A DNA stretch of 64,000 nt, taken from the NCBI GenBank assembly GCA_026415675.1, contig JAOAGQ010000038.1, positions 1 to 64,000 on the forward strand, in the 5' to 3' direction. Positions 1 through 8,885 of this stretch are shown here, one piece after another. Made by a program: the position numbers and the translations under genes. This DNA comes from Syntrophorhabdaceae bacterium. GTDB lineage: Bacteria; Desulfobacterota; Syntrophorhabdia; Syntrophorhabdales; Syntrophorhabdaceae. The notes beneath the pieces are model-generated. The model had not been told where the DNA came from, did not search any database, and saw only the letters and a program-made list of their open reading frames with translations. How positions within the stretch are numbered: position 1 is the first letter of the stretch; the number at the start of each line of letters is the position of its first letter.

Positions 1-459
1 GCCCCAGGTGCTGGCTCCTACTGGAGAGATGCAGTACCAGCAGCAAAGGATGCAAATAACAATCTCTTAAATGCTGCTGCACCTGCACTATACGGTGGTA
101 TGCTCCAGCTCACATACTTTATCACAGATACCGTAAGGGCTAACCTCCAGTACGGCGTGATAAGGAACAATTACAGCCAATGGGCAAGAACCACAGCGTC
201 TGTTGCAACCCTTGATCCAAACGGTCTTGATTATAAAGGCCGTGACAGGATCAACCAGTACAGGGTGTATGCGGCAAGCATCTTCTATGACCCGAACCCG
301 GCCTTTAGACTCGGCTTTATGTGGTCCCGCCACTTCACCAACTTTAATGGAAAGAGTAATTTGATAAATGGTGCTAATGTTTGTGAGCTTGGCGCAGGCC
401 CGCTCGAATCATACGGCACCGTCGATGCCTACAGGGTACAGGTTGCATACTTCTTCTAA
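1..459 (+). CDS. C-terminal part of an outer-membrane beta-barrel (porin-like) protein, truncated at the window edge
   Basis: An open frame runs from base 1 to the TAA at 457-459, so the start lies outside the window. The visible 152 residues alternate aromatic/hydrophobic and polar residues in short stretches ending at loops, typical of outer-membrane strands. The last residues are VAYFF followed by stop. A terminal Phe is the usual recognition signal for the BAM assembly machinery, which supports an outer-membrane location. It may be a porin of the kind common in Desulfobacterota; I cannot name a family. A strong hairpin terminator follows directly, so this is the last gene of its transcript. 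Confidence 0.75.
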   Translation, partial: APGAGSYWRDAVPAAKDANNNLLNAAAPALYGGMLQLTYFITDTVRANLQYGVIRNNYSQWARTTASVATLDPNGLDYKGRDRINQYRVYAASIFYDPNPAFRLGFMWSRHFTNFNGKSNLINGANVCELGAGPLESYGTVDAYRVQVAYFF

Positions 460-476
460 GATCAATTGCTGAACAG

Positions 477-506
477 AAAAAGGAGGGCTTTGGCCCTCCT
501 TTTTTA
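477..506 (+). terminator. Rho-independent terminator after the porin-like gene
   Basis: Perfect 8-bp stem AGGAGGGC (481-488) / GCCCTCCT (493-500) with a 4-base loop, preceded by A residues and followed by a T run (500-506). It ends the plus-strand transcript and lies just before the convergent amrS gene. Confidence 0.9.
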
Positions 507-530
507 TTTCGTATGGACTTAAAAAAAGAT

Positions 531-1568
531 TCACATCCCTACCCCATAGACCTCTCCATTACAGAAAAAACACCTGCCCTCTTTTACGTTATATGCTGTT
601 ACGGTGTAACCTGTGCGTAAAATTATTGCCCTGCCACAGTTATGGCAATATGTATCCTCCCCTCCTATGCCCGGGACATTCCCCTGATAGACGTAGTATA
701 GGCCCATATCCTTCCCTATCTCCATCGCCCGTTTAATGATTTGGGGGGCCGTTCTTTTCGCATCGAGAAGCCTGTATGTGGGATAGAAGGCGCTTACATG
801 CCATGGAGTTTCCCTCCCCAGTTCATCCTTTATGAAGGATGCTATGGCCTTTAGTCCCTCCTCGTCATCGTTATACCCCGGTATGATAAGGGTTGTGATC
901 TCGATCCAGATACCGAGTCTTTTATAGAGCCTTATAGCCTCGAGCACCTTTGATAGTTCTGCCCCGCATACCCTTCTATAAAAATCTTCGCTGAAGCCCT
1001 TTAGGTCGATATTTGCCCCATCGAGGTATGGCTTTATCGCCATCAAGGGTGCCTCCTCGATATAACCGTTTGTCACAAAGTTATTGTAAAGCCCCCTCTC
1101 TTTTGCAAGCCTTGCCACATCAAAGGCATATTCGAAGAAAACGGTAGGTTCTGTATAAGTATATGATATGCTTCTGCAGCCTGTCTTCTCTGCCATTGAG
1201 ACGACCTCTTCAGGGGCCATATACTCCCCTAATATCCTTTTTTCATCCCTTGGCATCTGGGATATCTCGTAGTTCTGACAGTTAAGGCAGCGAAAGTTAC
1301 ATCCAACGGTTGCTATCGAGAAGGCTTTTGAGCCGGGGAAGAAGTGGAATAGAGGTTTCTTCTCAATGGGGTCTACATGGTATGCGCAGGGTAAGCCGTA
1401 GACAAGGGTAAAGAGTTTACCCCCTCTATTCTCCCTGACCCCGCATAGACCCCTTTTATTGTCTTTAATGGTACACCTGTGGCGACAGAGGAGGCAGCGT
1501 ACCTGGTTCTCCTCGAGCCTTTCATAGAATAGGGCCTCTTTTATAGATGACCCATCATTGACTGCCAT
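531..1568 (-). CDS. amrS: AmmeMemoRadiSam-type radical SAM enzyme (AmrS)
   Basis: A 345-residue radical SAM protein of the PflA-like AmrS family. The cluster-binding CX3CX2C motif is C90, C94, C97 (CNFRCLNC). An N-terminal CLLCRHRC element and a C-terminal CHNCGR...CFFCNG pair give the extra cysteine knuckles seen in this family. Its physiological substrate is not established; it is often encoded near AMMECR1 and Memo homologues, neither of which is in this window. I chose the ATG at 1568 because GGGGGG lies about 6 bases upstream. An in-frame TTG at 1607 would overlap the end of lon but has no ribosome-binding site. It is the distal gene after lon. Confidence 0.85.
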   Translation of the reverse strand: MAVNDGSSIKEALFYERLEENQVRCLLCRHRCTIKDNKRGLCGVRENRGGKLFTLVYGLPCAYHVDPIEKKPLFHFFPGSKAFSIATVGCNFRCLNCQNYEISQMPRDEKRILGEYMAPEEVVSMAEKTGCRSISYTYTEPTVFFEYAFDVARLAKERGLYNNFVTNGYIEEAPLMAIKPYLDGANIDLKGFSEDFYRRVCGAELSKVLEAIRLYKRLGIWIEITTLIIPGYNDDEEGLKAIASFIKDELGRETPWHVSAFYPTYRLLDAKRTAPQIIKRAMEIGKDMGLYYVYQGNVPGIGGEDTYCHNCGRAIILRTGYTVTAYNVKEGRCFFCNGEVYGVGM

Positions 1569-1599
1569 GGTTAACCCCCCATATACCTTAATCCATTGA

Positions 1600-3930
1600 T
1601 CATCCAAATATGGTCTTTACCACATCGTCCATGTTTTTCACCGTGATGAAGTTCAGCCTTTTCTTCACGTATTCTGGAATCTCCATCAGGTCTTTTCTGT
1701 TCTCCTCAGGAATGATCACTGATTTGATCCGATAGCGGAGTGCGGCGAGGGCCTTCTCTTTGAGCCCCCCTATGGGTAGCACCCTTCCTGTCAAGGTAAT
1801 CTCCCCTGTCATCGCTATCTTTCTATCAACGGGTCTCTTTGTGATGGCGCTTATCATAGCAGCCGCCATCGTGATACCTGCAGATGGGCCATCTTTGGGG
1901 ATTGCCCCCTGGGGTATATGGATGTGCATCTCCAAATTATCGAATATATCAGGGGAGATACCCAGGTCTTCAGCCTTTGACTTAATATAGGTTAATGCCG
2001 CCTGGGCGGACTCCTTCATCACATCCCCCATGCTCCCCGTTAAGGTCAAATCCTTCTTGCCTTTTCTACAGGCCGCCTCTATAAAGAGTACATCCCCTCC
2101 AAACTCTGTCCAGGCAAGGCCACAGACGATACCTGGCGTATCCTCTTCGATGGGCCCCTCGGGGAGGTATTTCTCAGGACCTAAAAAGCGGTGGAGGTTT
2201 TTCAGGGTAACCGTCGTTTTCTCCCTTGAGCCCTCCGCTATCCTCTTTGCCACCTTCCTGCATACCGAGGCAAGCTCCCTCTCAAGTCCCCTTAACCCTG
2301 CCTCCCTTGTGTAATCCTGGATGATCTTTTTTATCCCATTATCCGCAAAATGTATATCCTTTGTCTTAAGCCCGTTTTCCTTTAACTGTTTCGGGATTAG
2401 GTATTTTTTAGCGATGATGAGTTTATCCTGCTCCGTGTAACCGGGGATGTTTATCACCTCCATCCTGTCCCTCAAGGCCGAGGGTATGGTATCTATCCTG
2501 TTAGCGGTGGTGATGAACATCACCTTTGATAGGTCGAAGGGTACGTTCAGGTAATGGTCACTGAAGGCGTTATTCTGCTCGGGGTCCAATACCTCGAGGA
2601 GGGCGCTTGCCGGGTCCCCCCTGAAATCCATTCCTATCTTGTCTATCTCGTCCATCATGAAGACAGGATTATTTGTCCCTGCCTGTTTTATCCCCTGTAT
2701 GATACGGCCTGGCATGGCCCCCACATACGTCCTTCTATGTCCCCTTATCTCCGCCTCATCCTTCATTCCCCCGAGGGAGATACGGGTAAATTTTCTGCCG
2801 AGGGCGCGGGCAATGGATTTACCGAGGGATGTCTTACCCACCCCAGGGGGGCCTACGAAACAGAGGATGGGGCCTTTTAATTCCCCTTTCAGCTTTATCA
2901 CGCTTAAAAACTCGAGGATCCTCTCCTTTACCTTCTCCAGGTCATAGTGGTCTTCATCGAGGATCTTCTGCGCGGCCTTTATATCCATCTGGTCTTTTGT
3001 AGAGATGCTCCAGGGTAACTCAACGAGCCACTCTATATACGTCCTTATCATGGAGGATTCGAGGGCATCGGGGTGCATCATATCGAGCCTTTCGAGCTGC
3101 TTTTTTGCCTCCTTCTCCACCTCTTTAGGCATCTTCGCCTTTTTTATCCTCTTCTGGAGCTCTTCTATCTCCTCGCTCCTCTCGTCCGTCTCCCCCAGTT
3201 CGTTCTTGATCGCCTTCATCTGCTCCCTCAAGAAATAGTCCCTCTGGGTCTTTGTCATCTCATCCTTTGCCTGGGAGAGGATCTTTGCCTGCATGTTTAA
3301 AAGCTCTATCTCCTTTCCCAGTATCTCTGAGAGCTTTTTCAGACGTTCCACAGGGTCTATGATCTCGAGGATCTCCTGCGCCTTTTCCACGTTGAGGCCT
3401 AAGTTTGCCGCTGCGATATCGGCAAGCCTGCCGGGCTCATCTATCGTATCGAGGACCATGAGTACATCAGGAGGAACCATCCTCCCCATGGAGACGACCT
3501 TCTCCATCTCCTCCTTCACGTACCTCATTAAGGCCTCTATCTCAAGGGTAATCTCTGTGATCAGGGGCTCGTCGATAGGCTCTATCTGAACCATAAATGT
3601 GGGTGACTCCTGGACATATCTTTTAACATACGCCTTTTTTAATCCCTGGATTAATACTTTCACCCTTCCGTCGGGGAGTCTTAACATCCTCATGATCTGC
3701 GAAACCACACCCACAGAATAGACCCTTTCAGGTAGGGGGTCCTCATCGGTTAGGTCCTTCTGGGCTGCTACCATTATAAGTCTATCCTTTGACAAGGATT
3801 TCTCAACGGCATTGATAGACATGTCCCTGCCGACAAAAAGGGGCAGCATGACAGAGGGGTACATCACCATATCTCTAACGGGTAAAAGGGGAAGTACATC
3901 GGGGATATGCACCATATCGCTTTCAACCAT
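1600..3930 (-). CDS. lon: ATP-dependent Lon protease (endopeptidase La)
   Basis: A 776-residue cytosolic AAA+ serine protease that degrades damaged and regulatory proteins. Order: N-terminal LON substrate-binding domain (about 8-205), coiled helical region (about 210-300), AAA+ module with Walker A GPPGVGKT at about residue 360 and Walker B MMDEIDK, then the protease domain. The catalytic serine lies in PKDGPSAG (Ser683) and the partner lysine about 40 residues later (GGLKEK). Length matches bacterial LonA. It starts 24 bases after the aminopeptidase stop, with GGAGG about 12 bases upstream of the ATG. Peptides released by Lon are a natural substrate for the upstream aminopeptidase, so the pairing makes functional sense. 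Confidence 0.97.
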   Translation of the reverse strand: MVESDMVHIPDVLPLLPVRDMVMYPSVMLPLFVGRDMSINAVEKSLSKDRLIMVAAQKDLTDEDPLPERVYSVGVVSQIMRMLRLPDGRVKVLIQGLKKAYVKRYVQESPTFMVQIEPIDEPLITEITLEIEALMRYVKEEMEKVVSMGRMVPPDVLMVLDTIDEPGRLADIAAANLGLNVEKAQEILEIIDPVERLKKLSEILGKEIELLNMQAKILSQAKDEMTKTQRDYFLREQMKAIKNELGETDERSEEIEELQKRIKKAKMPKEVEKEAKKQLERLDMMHPDALESSMIRTYIEWLVELPWSISTKDQMDIKAAQKILDEDHYDLEKVKERILEFLSVIKLKGELKGPILCFVGPPGVGKTSLGKSIARALGRKFTRISLGGMKDEAEIRGHRRTYVGAMPGRIIQGIKQAGTNNPVFMMDEIDKIGMDFRGDPASALLEVLDPEQNNAFSDHYLNVPFDLSKVMFITTANRIDTIPSALRDRMEVINIPGYTEQDKLIIAKKYLIPKQLKENGLKTKDIHFADNGIKKIIQDYTREAGLRGLERELASVCRKVAKRIAEGSREKTTVTLKNLHRFLGPEKYLPEGPIEEDTPGIVCGLAWTEFGGDVLFIEAACRKGKKDLTLTGSMGDVMKESAQAALTYIKSKAEDLGISPDIFDNLEMHIHIPQGAIPKDGPSAGITMAAAMISAITKRPVDRKIAMTGEITLTGRVLPIGGLKEKALAALRYRIKSVIIPEENRKDLMEIPEYVKKRLNFITVKNMDDVVKTIFG

Positions 3931-3953
3931 AGTCTATCGATGCCTCCGTATTT

Positions 3954-5306
3954 TTAAAAGTTGAAAAATGCCTTATAGGCACGGAAAGTTTCGTATATGT
4001 CGAGTTTGCTTGATATCTCAAAAGGGGAGTGCATGCTCAAGATAGGGGGTCCGCAGTCCACTATATCCATGCCGTGGAGGGCCAGGAATTTGGCAACCGT
4101 TCCACCCCCTCCTATATCGATTTTACCCATCTCCCCTGTCTGCCATACGATGTGCTCCCTATCGAAGAGGTGCCTTATCTCACCGACAAACTCCGCATTT
4201 GCATCACTTGCCCCCACCTTTCCTCCGTGGCCGGTATACTTGGAGAGGCATATACCGAAACCGAGATAACAGGCGTTATACTTCTCGTGGACTTCCTGAT
4301 AGTCGGGGTTTACAGGGCCATTCACATCCGCGGATATCGCCTTTGAATGAAAGAGGATCCTCCTGAGCGTGCTCTCGTGGGCCCCGATACCCATACCTTC
4401 GAGGATCTCGTTGAGAGTCACCTGGAGGAAGGCGGATTGTATTCCTGTTGTGCCCTCGGAGCCTATCTCCTCTTTGTCTGTGAATATGGCAAGACAAGGA
4501 TAGGAGGGCCTATCGATACTGCATATCGCCTCAAGTAAGGGATAGACACATGCCCTGTCATCCTGACCGTAGGCGCCTATCATGCTTCTATCTATCCCCA
4601 CATCCCTTGCCTTAAAGGCAGGGACCACCTCTATCTCTGCACTTATGAAATCCCCCTCCTCAATCCCATACTTATCCGATAGAAGTTTAAGGACTGCCCT
4701 TTTTACACCTTCTTTTTCGGCCCCAAGGAGGGGGATACTCCCGAAGAGAAGGGTGAGCTTCTCCCCTTCTATGGCCTCCCTTAATTTTTTTTCTTCCTGT
4801 GTCGTTCTTGAGAGGTGGGGCAAAAGGTCGTCTATCGCAAAGACAGGGTCATCCTCTTTCTCCCCTACGATTACATCCACCCTTCTGCCGTCCTTCTTGA
4901 TCACAACCCCGTGGAGGGCAAGGGGGGTGGCCACCCACTGGTATTTCTTTATACCTCCATAATAGTGGGTCTTAAGAAGGGCGAGGTCTATATCTTCATA
5001 GAGGGGGTTTTGCTTGAGATCAAGCCTCGGTGCATCAAGATGGGCTACTATGATCCTTAAGCCCCGGGAGGGTTCTGCCTCTCCCTTAACAAATGCCATC
5101 AGGGATTTCCCCCTGTTTATACTAATAATCCTCTCCCCTTTATGATCCGTTGAAAATCCTGAGGAGGTAAGGCGGTTTTCAATATAGGAGACCGCCTCCC
5201 TCTCGGTCTTTGCCCCATCAAGGAATCTTTTATAACCCTCAGCAAAACGGAAGATCTCTTCCGTCTCTTCTTTTGTCTTTTTTAACCAGCCCGATGTCCT
5301 TCCCAT
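3954..5306 (-). CDS. M18-family (aspartyl-type) metallo-aminopeptidase
   Basis: A 450-residue cytosolic dinuclear-zinc aminopeptidase of family M18. Visible motifs include AHLDAPRLD (metal His and neighbouring Asp), GQDDRAC (bridging Asp), DKEEIGSEG (catalytic/metal Glu) and the late KYTGHGGKVG (metal His), all in family order. I set the start at the ATG at 5306. The protein then begins like other M18 enzymes (MGRTSGWLKKTKEE...), and a promoter-like TTGACT/TACTCT pair ends 7 bases upstream, suggesting a near-leaderless transcript. A TTG at 5393 would add 29 unconserved residues. lon and amrS follow, probably cotranscribed. A peptide-trimming role after Lon cleavage is inference. Confidence 0.9.
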   Translation of the reverse strand: MGRTSGWLKKTKEETEEIFRFAEGYKRFLDGAKTEREAVSYIENRLTSSGFSTDHKGERIISINRGKSLMAFVKGEAEPSRGLRIIVAHLDAPRLDLKQNPLYEDIDLALLKTHYYGGIKKYQWVATPLALHGVVIKKDGRRVDVIVGEKEDDPVFAIDDLLPHLSRTTQEEKKLREAIEGEKLTLLFGSIPLLGAEKEGVKRAVLKLLSDKYGIEEGDFISAEIEVVPAFKARDVGIDRSMIGAYGQDDRACVYPLLEAICSIDRPSYPCLAIFTDKEEIGSEGTTGIQSAFLQVTLNEILEGMGIGAHESTLRRILFHSKAISADVNGPVNPDYQEVHEKYNACYLGFGICLSKYTGHGGKVGASDANAEFVGEIRHLFDREHIVWQTGEMGKIDIGGGGTVAKFLALHGMDIVDCGPPILSMHSPFEISSKLDIYETFRAYKAFFNF

Positions 5307-5313
5307 ATTACAT

Positions 5314-5342
5314 AGAGTATCAGAATAAATAACCTGAGTCAA
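5314..5342 (-). promoter_or_regulatory. Putative sigma-70 promoter of the M18 aminopeptidase-lon-amrS unit
   Basis: Minus-strand TTGACT (5342-5337), 17-base spacer, TACTCT (5319-5314; weak -10). Only 7 bases separate the -10 from the ATG at 5306, so transcription would start at or next to the initiation codon. There is no Shine-Dalgarno sequence before that ATG. Confidence 0.5.
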
Positions 5343-5397
5343 GGTGGGGTAGGCTTTCGGTATGCCGGTTGAGGGGTAGACAAAATCTTCCAAGATA

Positions 5398-5426
5398 TTG
5401 ACTTAGCCCTTATAAATTAGTAAAAT
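5398..5426 (+). promoter_or_regulatory. Sigma-70 promoter of rpmB
   Basis: TTGACT (5398-5403), 17-base spacer, TAAAAT (5421-5426). The predicted start near 5433 gives a leader of about 36 bases that includes AAAAGGAG before the rpmB ATG. Confidence 0.7.
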
Positions 5427-5468
5427 CATTCCTCTTCAGAAAAAACGCATTATGGAAAAGGAGAACAG

Positions 5469-5660
5469 ATGGCAAGGGTATGTGAGATATGTGGAAAAGG
5501 TAAACAGATCGGATATAATGTGAGCCATGCGAATAATAAGACAAAGAAGGTGTGGCTTCCCAATTTGCAGACCGTAAGGGTCGCAAAGGCAGGGGCGACA
5601 AAGAGGGTGAGAATCTGCACAAAGTGTATAAAAAAGGGGAAAATAGAGAAGGCCGCTTAA
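5469..5660 (+). CDS. rpmB: 50S ribosomal protein L28 (zinc-binding form)
   Basis: A 63-residue protein of the large ribosomal subunit with the family opening [11 protein letters not shown] and central [14 protein letters not shown]. Two CxxC pairs (CEIC near the start, CTKC near the end) mark the zinc-ribbon C+ form. AAAAGGAG lies just before the ATG. It is a single-gene transcript between the divergent aminopeptidase unit and the convergent rel gene, with its own promoter at 5398-5426. Confidence 0.97.
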   Translation: MARVCEICGKGKQIGYNVSHANNKTKKVWLPNLQTVRVAKAGATKRVRICTKCIKKGKIEKAA

Positions 5661-5724
5661 AGGGATGTAGCTTTTACCTTAAGGTGAATGGCTTTTCGGC
5701 TTTTTTACTTCCCCTTTCTATCCC

Positions 5725-7860
5725 TTAGGCAAGGCCTCTTAGCCTCTCTATGGATTTAACACCTTTTATCTTCTGAACAGACTTTATGATCTTCTGAAGC
5801 TGGGATATATGTCCTATCTCAACTACATATATCCCAGCCGCAGATTTATCCGGGTAGGTCATTGCCTTTGCGCTGATTATGTTCGCATTGTTCATTGCCA
5901 TTACAGTACTTATATCCGATATGAGCCCTTTTCTATCATCGCTCGATATTTTAAGTCTCACGGGAAAGGTAACCTCTTTACCCAGATCCCATGTAACCTC
6001 GACCCTTCTCTGCTCGTCGTAGGTCTCAATGTTGGGACAGTCCGCGGTATGGATCGTTATACCCCTGCCCCTTGTTATAAAGCCGAATATCTTATCCCCC
6101 GGTATGGGGTTACAACACTTTGCAAAGGATACGACCATATCTTCCACCCCTTTTATCTTGATGGGGGCATCCTTTTTCCTCTTTATGGTGCTGATGAGTC
6201 GTTTAAGCTTACCAGGCTTTTCTTCCTCAGGTATAACCTTTCCCAATGCCTGAAGGGGGGTATAGAGACCGTATCCCACACTGGCAAAGAAATCGTCCAC
6301 ATTCTCAAAGCTGAAATCCTTTGCTATGTTTAAGAGTTCCCCCGATTTGAGCATCTTTGAAAAACTGAGATCGTGTTTTGCAAGCTCCTTTTCTATTAAG
6401 GCCTTTCCCAGTTCTATACTCTGCTCCCTCTGCTCTGTCTTTATCCACTGACGGATCTTGCTTCTTGCCTTTGAGGTCTTTACAAAGCCGAGCCAGTCCT
6501 TACTCGGTTTGTGGGTAGGGTTTGTTATAATCTCAACGGTATCACCGCTTTTCAACGTATACCTTAATGGTACTATCCTTCCGTTCACCTTTGCCCCTAC
6601 ACACATATGGCCTAAATGGGTGTGTATCGCATAGGCAAAATCAACGGGGGTTGCCCCTTTTGGCAACTCTTTTACATCCCCCCTCGGGGTGAATACGTAT
6701 ATCTCATCGGGAAAAAGGTTGATCTTGAAATCCTCGATAAACTCCCTGTTGTCCTTATTCTCCTGCTGGGCATCGATGAGTCTTCTGAGCCAGCCAAAGA
6801 CATTATCCACCTTGGGGTCAAAAACCTTCCCCTCTTTATATTTCCAGTGGGCAGCGATCCCCTCCTCGGCCAGTCTATGCATCTCGTGGGTCCGTATCTG
6901 TATCTCTATCTTCTCCCCTCTTGGTCCTATGACCTTTGTGTGGAGGGACTGGTACATATTTGCCTTGGGTAAGGCTATATAATCGCTAAACTTCCCCGGG
7001 ATGGGTTTAAAAAAGGCATGGATGAGACCCAATGCGAGATAGCACTCCTTTACCTCATTCACTATCACCCTGAATGCGGTCAGATCATAGATATCATCGA
7101 GTTCGAGTCTTTCCAGTTTCATCTTCTTGTATATACTGTAAAATCTCTTTGCCCTCCCCGAGATCTCAGCGTTTAGCTTAAACTGGGCAAATTTTTCTTT
7201 TAAGAGTTCGATCACCTCTTCTATATAGGCGTCCCGCTCCTTTTTCTTCTTTGCCACCCTCTCCGCAATGGCCTTATATTCATTGGGATAGAGGTATTTA
7301 AAGGACTCATCTTCTAAGTCTCCCTTCATCCACTCAATACCCAGTCTGTGGGCCAAAGGGGCGTATATCTCAAAGGTTTCTTTAGATATTTCCCTCTGCT
7401 TCTCTTCACTCAGAAACTTTAAAGTCTGCATGTTGTGGTATCTATCCGCAAGTTTTATAAGTATCACCCTTATATCCTTACTCATCGCCAGGATCATCTT
7501 TCTTAAACTCTCCGCCCTCGAATCTTCCGAAGGTTTGAGCTGCATCTGGCTTATCTTTGTTACCCCGTCCACAAGCTCCGCCACTTCTTTCCCGAAATAT
7601 TCCTCTATGTCCTCTTTACTCACAAAAGAATCCTCTATAGTGTCGTGGAGAAGACCGGAGACGATACTCGGTATATCGAGACTCATCCTCGTCAGGATAT
7701 ATGCAACCTCAAGGGGATGGATGAGATAGGGCTCCCCGGAGAGCCTTATCTGACCTTTATGGGCCTGGGCCGAGAAAACATAAGCCCTTTCCAGGGTCTT
7801 GATGTCAGCGTTCGGATTGTATTTTTGAACAGCCTCTACGATGTCGTTAAACCTGACCAT
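5725..7860 (-). CDS. rel: RelA/SpoT-type bifunctional (p)ppGpp synthetase/hydrolase
   Basis: A 711-residue long RSH enzyme that makes and degrades the stringent-response alarmone. Order: HD hydrolase domain with LLHDTIED (His72) and ADRYHNMQTL, synthetase domain with DIYDLTAFRV and IQIRTHEMH, TGS domain (about 390-450, starting IYVFTPRGD), a zinc-finger/helical region with CCNPIPGD, and a C-terminal ACT domain (about 640-711). Both catalytic halves keep their key motifs, so it is probably bifunctional. I used the ATG at 7860 (MVRFNDIVEAV), where the family normally begins. It overlaps the upstream cyclase gene by 14 bases, implying translational coupling. Confidence 0.95.
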   Translation of the reverse strand: MVRFNDIVEAVQKYNPNADIKTLERAYVFSAQAHKGQIRLSGEPYLIHPLEVAYILTRMSLDIPSIVSGLLHDTIEDSFVSKEDIEEYFGKEVAELVDGVTKISQMQLKPSEDSRAESLRKMILAMSKDIRVILIKLADRYHNMQTLKFLSEEKQREISKETFEIYAPLAHRLGIEWMKGDLEDESFKYLYPNEYKAIAERVAKKKKERDAYIEEVIELLKEKFAQFKLNAEISGRAKRFYSIYKKMKLERLELDDIYDLTAFRVIVNEVKECYLALGLIHAFFKPIPGKFSDYIALPKANMYQSLHTKVIGPRGEKIEIQIRTHEMHRLAEEGIAAHWKYKEGKVFDPKVDNVFGWLRRLIDAQQENKDNREFIEDFKINLFPDEIYVFTPRGDVKELPKGATPVDFAYAIHTHLGHMCVGAKVNGRIVPLRYTLKSGDTVEIITNPTHKPSKDWLGFVKTSKARSKIRQWIKTEQREQSIELGKALIEKELAKHDLSFSKMLKSGELLNIAKDFSFENVDDFFASVGYGLYTPLQALGKVIPEEEKPGKLKRLISTIKRKKDAPIKIKGVEDMVVSFAKCCNPIPGDKIFGFITRGRGITIHTADCPNIETYDEQRRVEVTWDLGKEVTFPVRLKISSDDRKGLISDISTVMAMNNANIISAKAMTYPDKSAAGIYVVEIGHISQLQKIIKSVQKIKGVKSIERLRGLA

Positions 7861-8830
7861 TACCTGTCCATCTGTAATACACGGTAGGCATACTATTCGG
7901 TAAAAGGGAGAGAAGACCGACCTTTTCGAAGGGTATCCCATCGTCTATCCCTGACTTTGTCTCCTCTGAGATGATGATCTCTCCAGGGGCAGCGATCTTC
8001 TGGAGTCGCGCTGCAATGTTGACAGGCATACCCATCGCCGTATACTCCTTTTTGTTCATTGAACCGAATATGCCTGTTACCGCATAGCCTGTGGAAATAC
8101 CGATACCGATCTCCAAACCTCTACCGATCTGTTTTGTCTTCTCTATCATCTCTATGGCGCACCGGACCGCATCTTCCTCGTGACGATCTTGATAAATGGG
8201 GGCTCCGAAAAGGGCCATAATGCTATCCCCAATATACTTGTCCACAATTCCCCTGTGGTTTACCACAATCTCACTCAAGGGTTCAAAATAGTATCTATTG
8301 AGCAGAGAGGCCAGTTCTCCTGGTGATATCGTTGAAGATATCTTGGTAAATCCTCTGATATCTGAAAAGAGGATGGTGAGGTGGGAGAGCCTGTGTTCGA
8401 GGTGGGAGGGTTCGTTTAAGAGCTTGTTGAATATCTCAGGGGGTATGAACTGCTTCATCCTCCTTTTCACATAGCACTCTTTTATCTTCCATTTTATTTC
8501 CTTGTTTTCAAAGGGTTTTGTGATAAAGCCGTCTATGCCTGCCTCAATCGCCTTGATCGATGACTCCAGTGTACCATACCCTGTAAGGATGATTTTTGTG
8601 GCATCTCTATGGATCTTTGTAATCTCCTCTATGGTTTTGATGCCATCGATGCCGGGCATGATAAGGTCACAGATAACGATATCCACCCTGCCCGTTGCTT
8701 CTTTTATGATGTTAAGCCCTTTTTCGCCATCCTCTGCCGTATATACAGAGTACCCCTCTTCCTTGAGTATGCGGGTGAGTGACCTCCTTATCCCTTCCTC
8801 ATCGTCTATTACGAGAATGCCGAGTCTCAT
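7847..8830 (-). CDS. Response regulator fused to a class III adenylate cyclase
   Basis: A 327-residue two-domain protein. The receiver domain (about 1-120) has the acidic pair DDEE, phospho-acceptor Asp55 (VICDLIMPG) and the late lysine in ITKPF. The cyclase domain (about 150-320) has both metal aspartates (FSDIRGFT and YIGDSIMALFG), the adenine-selecting lysine in DKYIGD and a threonine in YTAMGMP at the second specificity position, and the transition-state Asn/Arg pair in NIAARL. The Lys/Thr pair is that of class IIIb adenylate cyclases, so the likely product is cAMP. The sensor kinase is not adjacent. It has its own promoter at 8846-8874 and is followed, with overlap, by rel. Confidence 0.88.
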   Translation of the reverse strand: MRLGILVIDDEEGIRRSLTRILKEEGYSVYTAEDGEKGLNIIKEATGRVDIVICDLIMPGIDGIKTIEEITKIHRDATKIILTGYGTLESSIKAIEAGIDGFITKPFENKEIKWKIKECYVKRRMKQFIPPEIFNKLLNEPSHLEHRLSHLTILFSDIRGFTKISSTISPGELASLLNRYYFEPLSEIVVNHRGIVDKYIGDSIMALFGAPIYQDRHEEDAVRCAIEMIEKTKQIGRGLEIGIGISTGYAVTGIFGSMNKKEYTAMGMPVNIAARLQKIAAPGEIIISEETKSGIDDGIPFEKVGLLSLLPNSMPTVYYRWTGNGQV

Positions 8831-8845
8831 AATACCTGTTGTAAA

Positions 8846-8874
8846 ATATTATCGTATGGAAAGCAAAATGACAA
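8846..8874 (-). promoter_or_regulatory. Putative promoter of the cyclase-rel unit
   Basis: Minus-strand TTGTCA (8874-8869), 17-base spacer, TAATAT (8851-8846). The predicted start leaves a leader of about 10 bases before the ATG at 8830, with ACAGG just upstream. Confidence 0.5.
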
Positions 8875-8885
8875 GTCTATTCCTG

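Noticed and set aside
5661-5724. Terminator after rpmB
   Set aside because: The GGCTTTTCGGCTTTTTT stretch is a direct, not inverted, repeat; no stable stem could be drawn.
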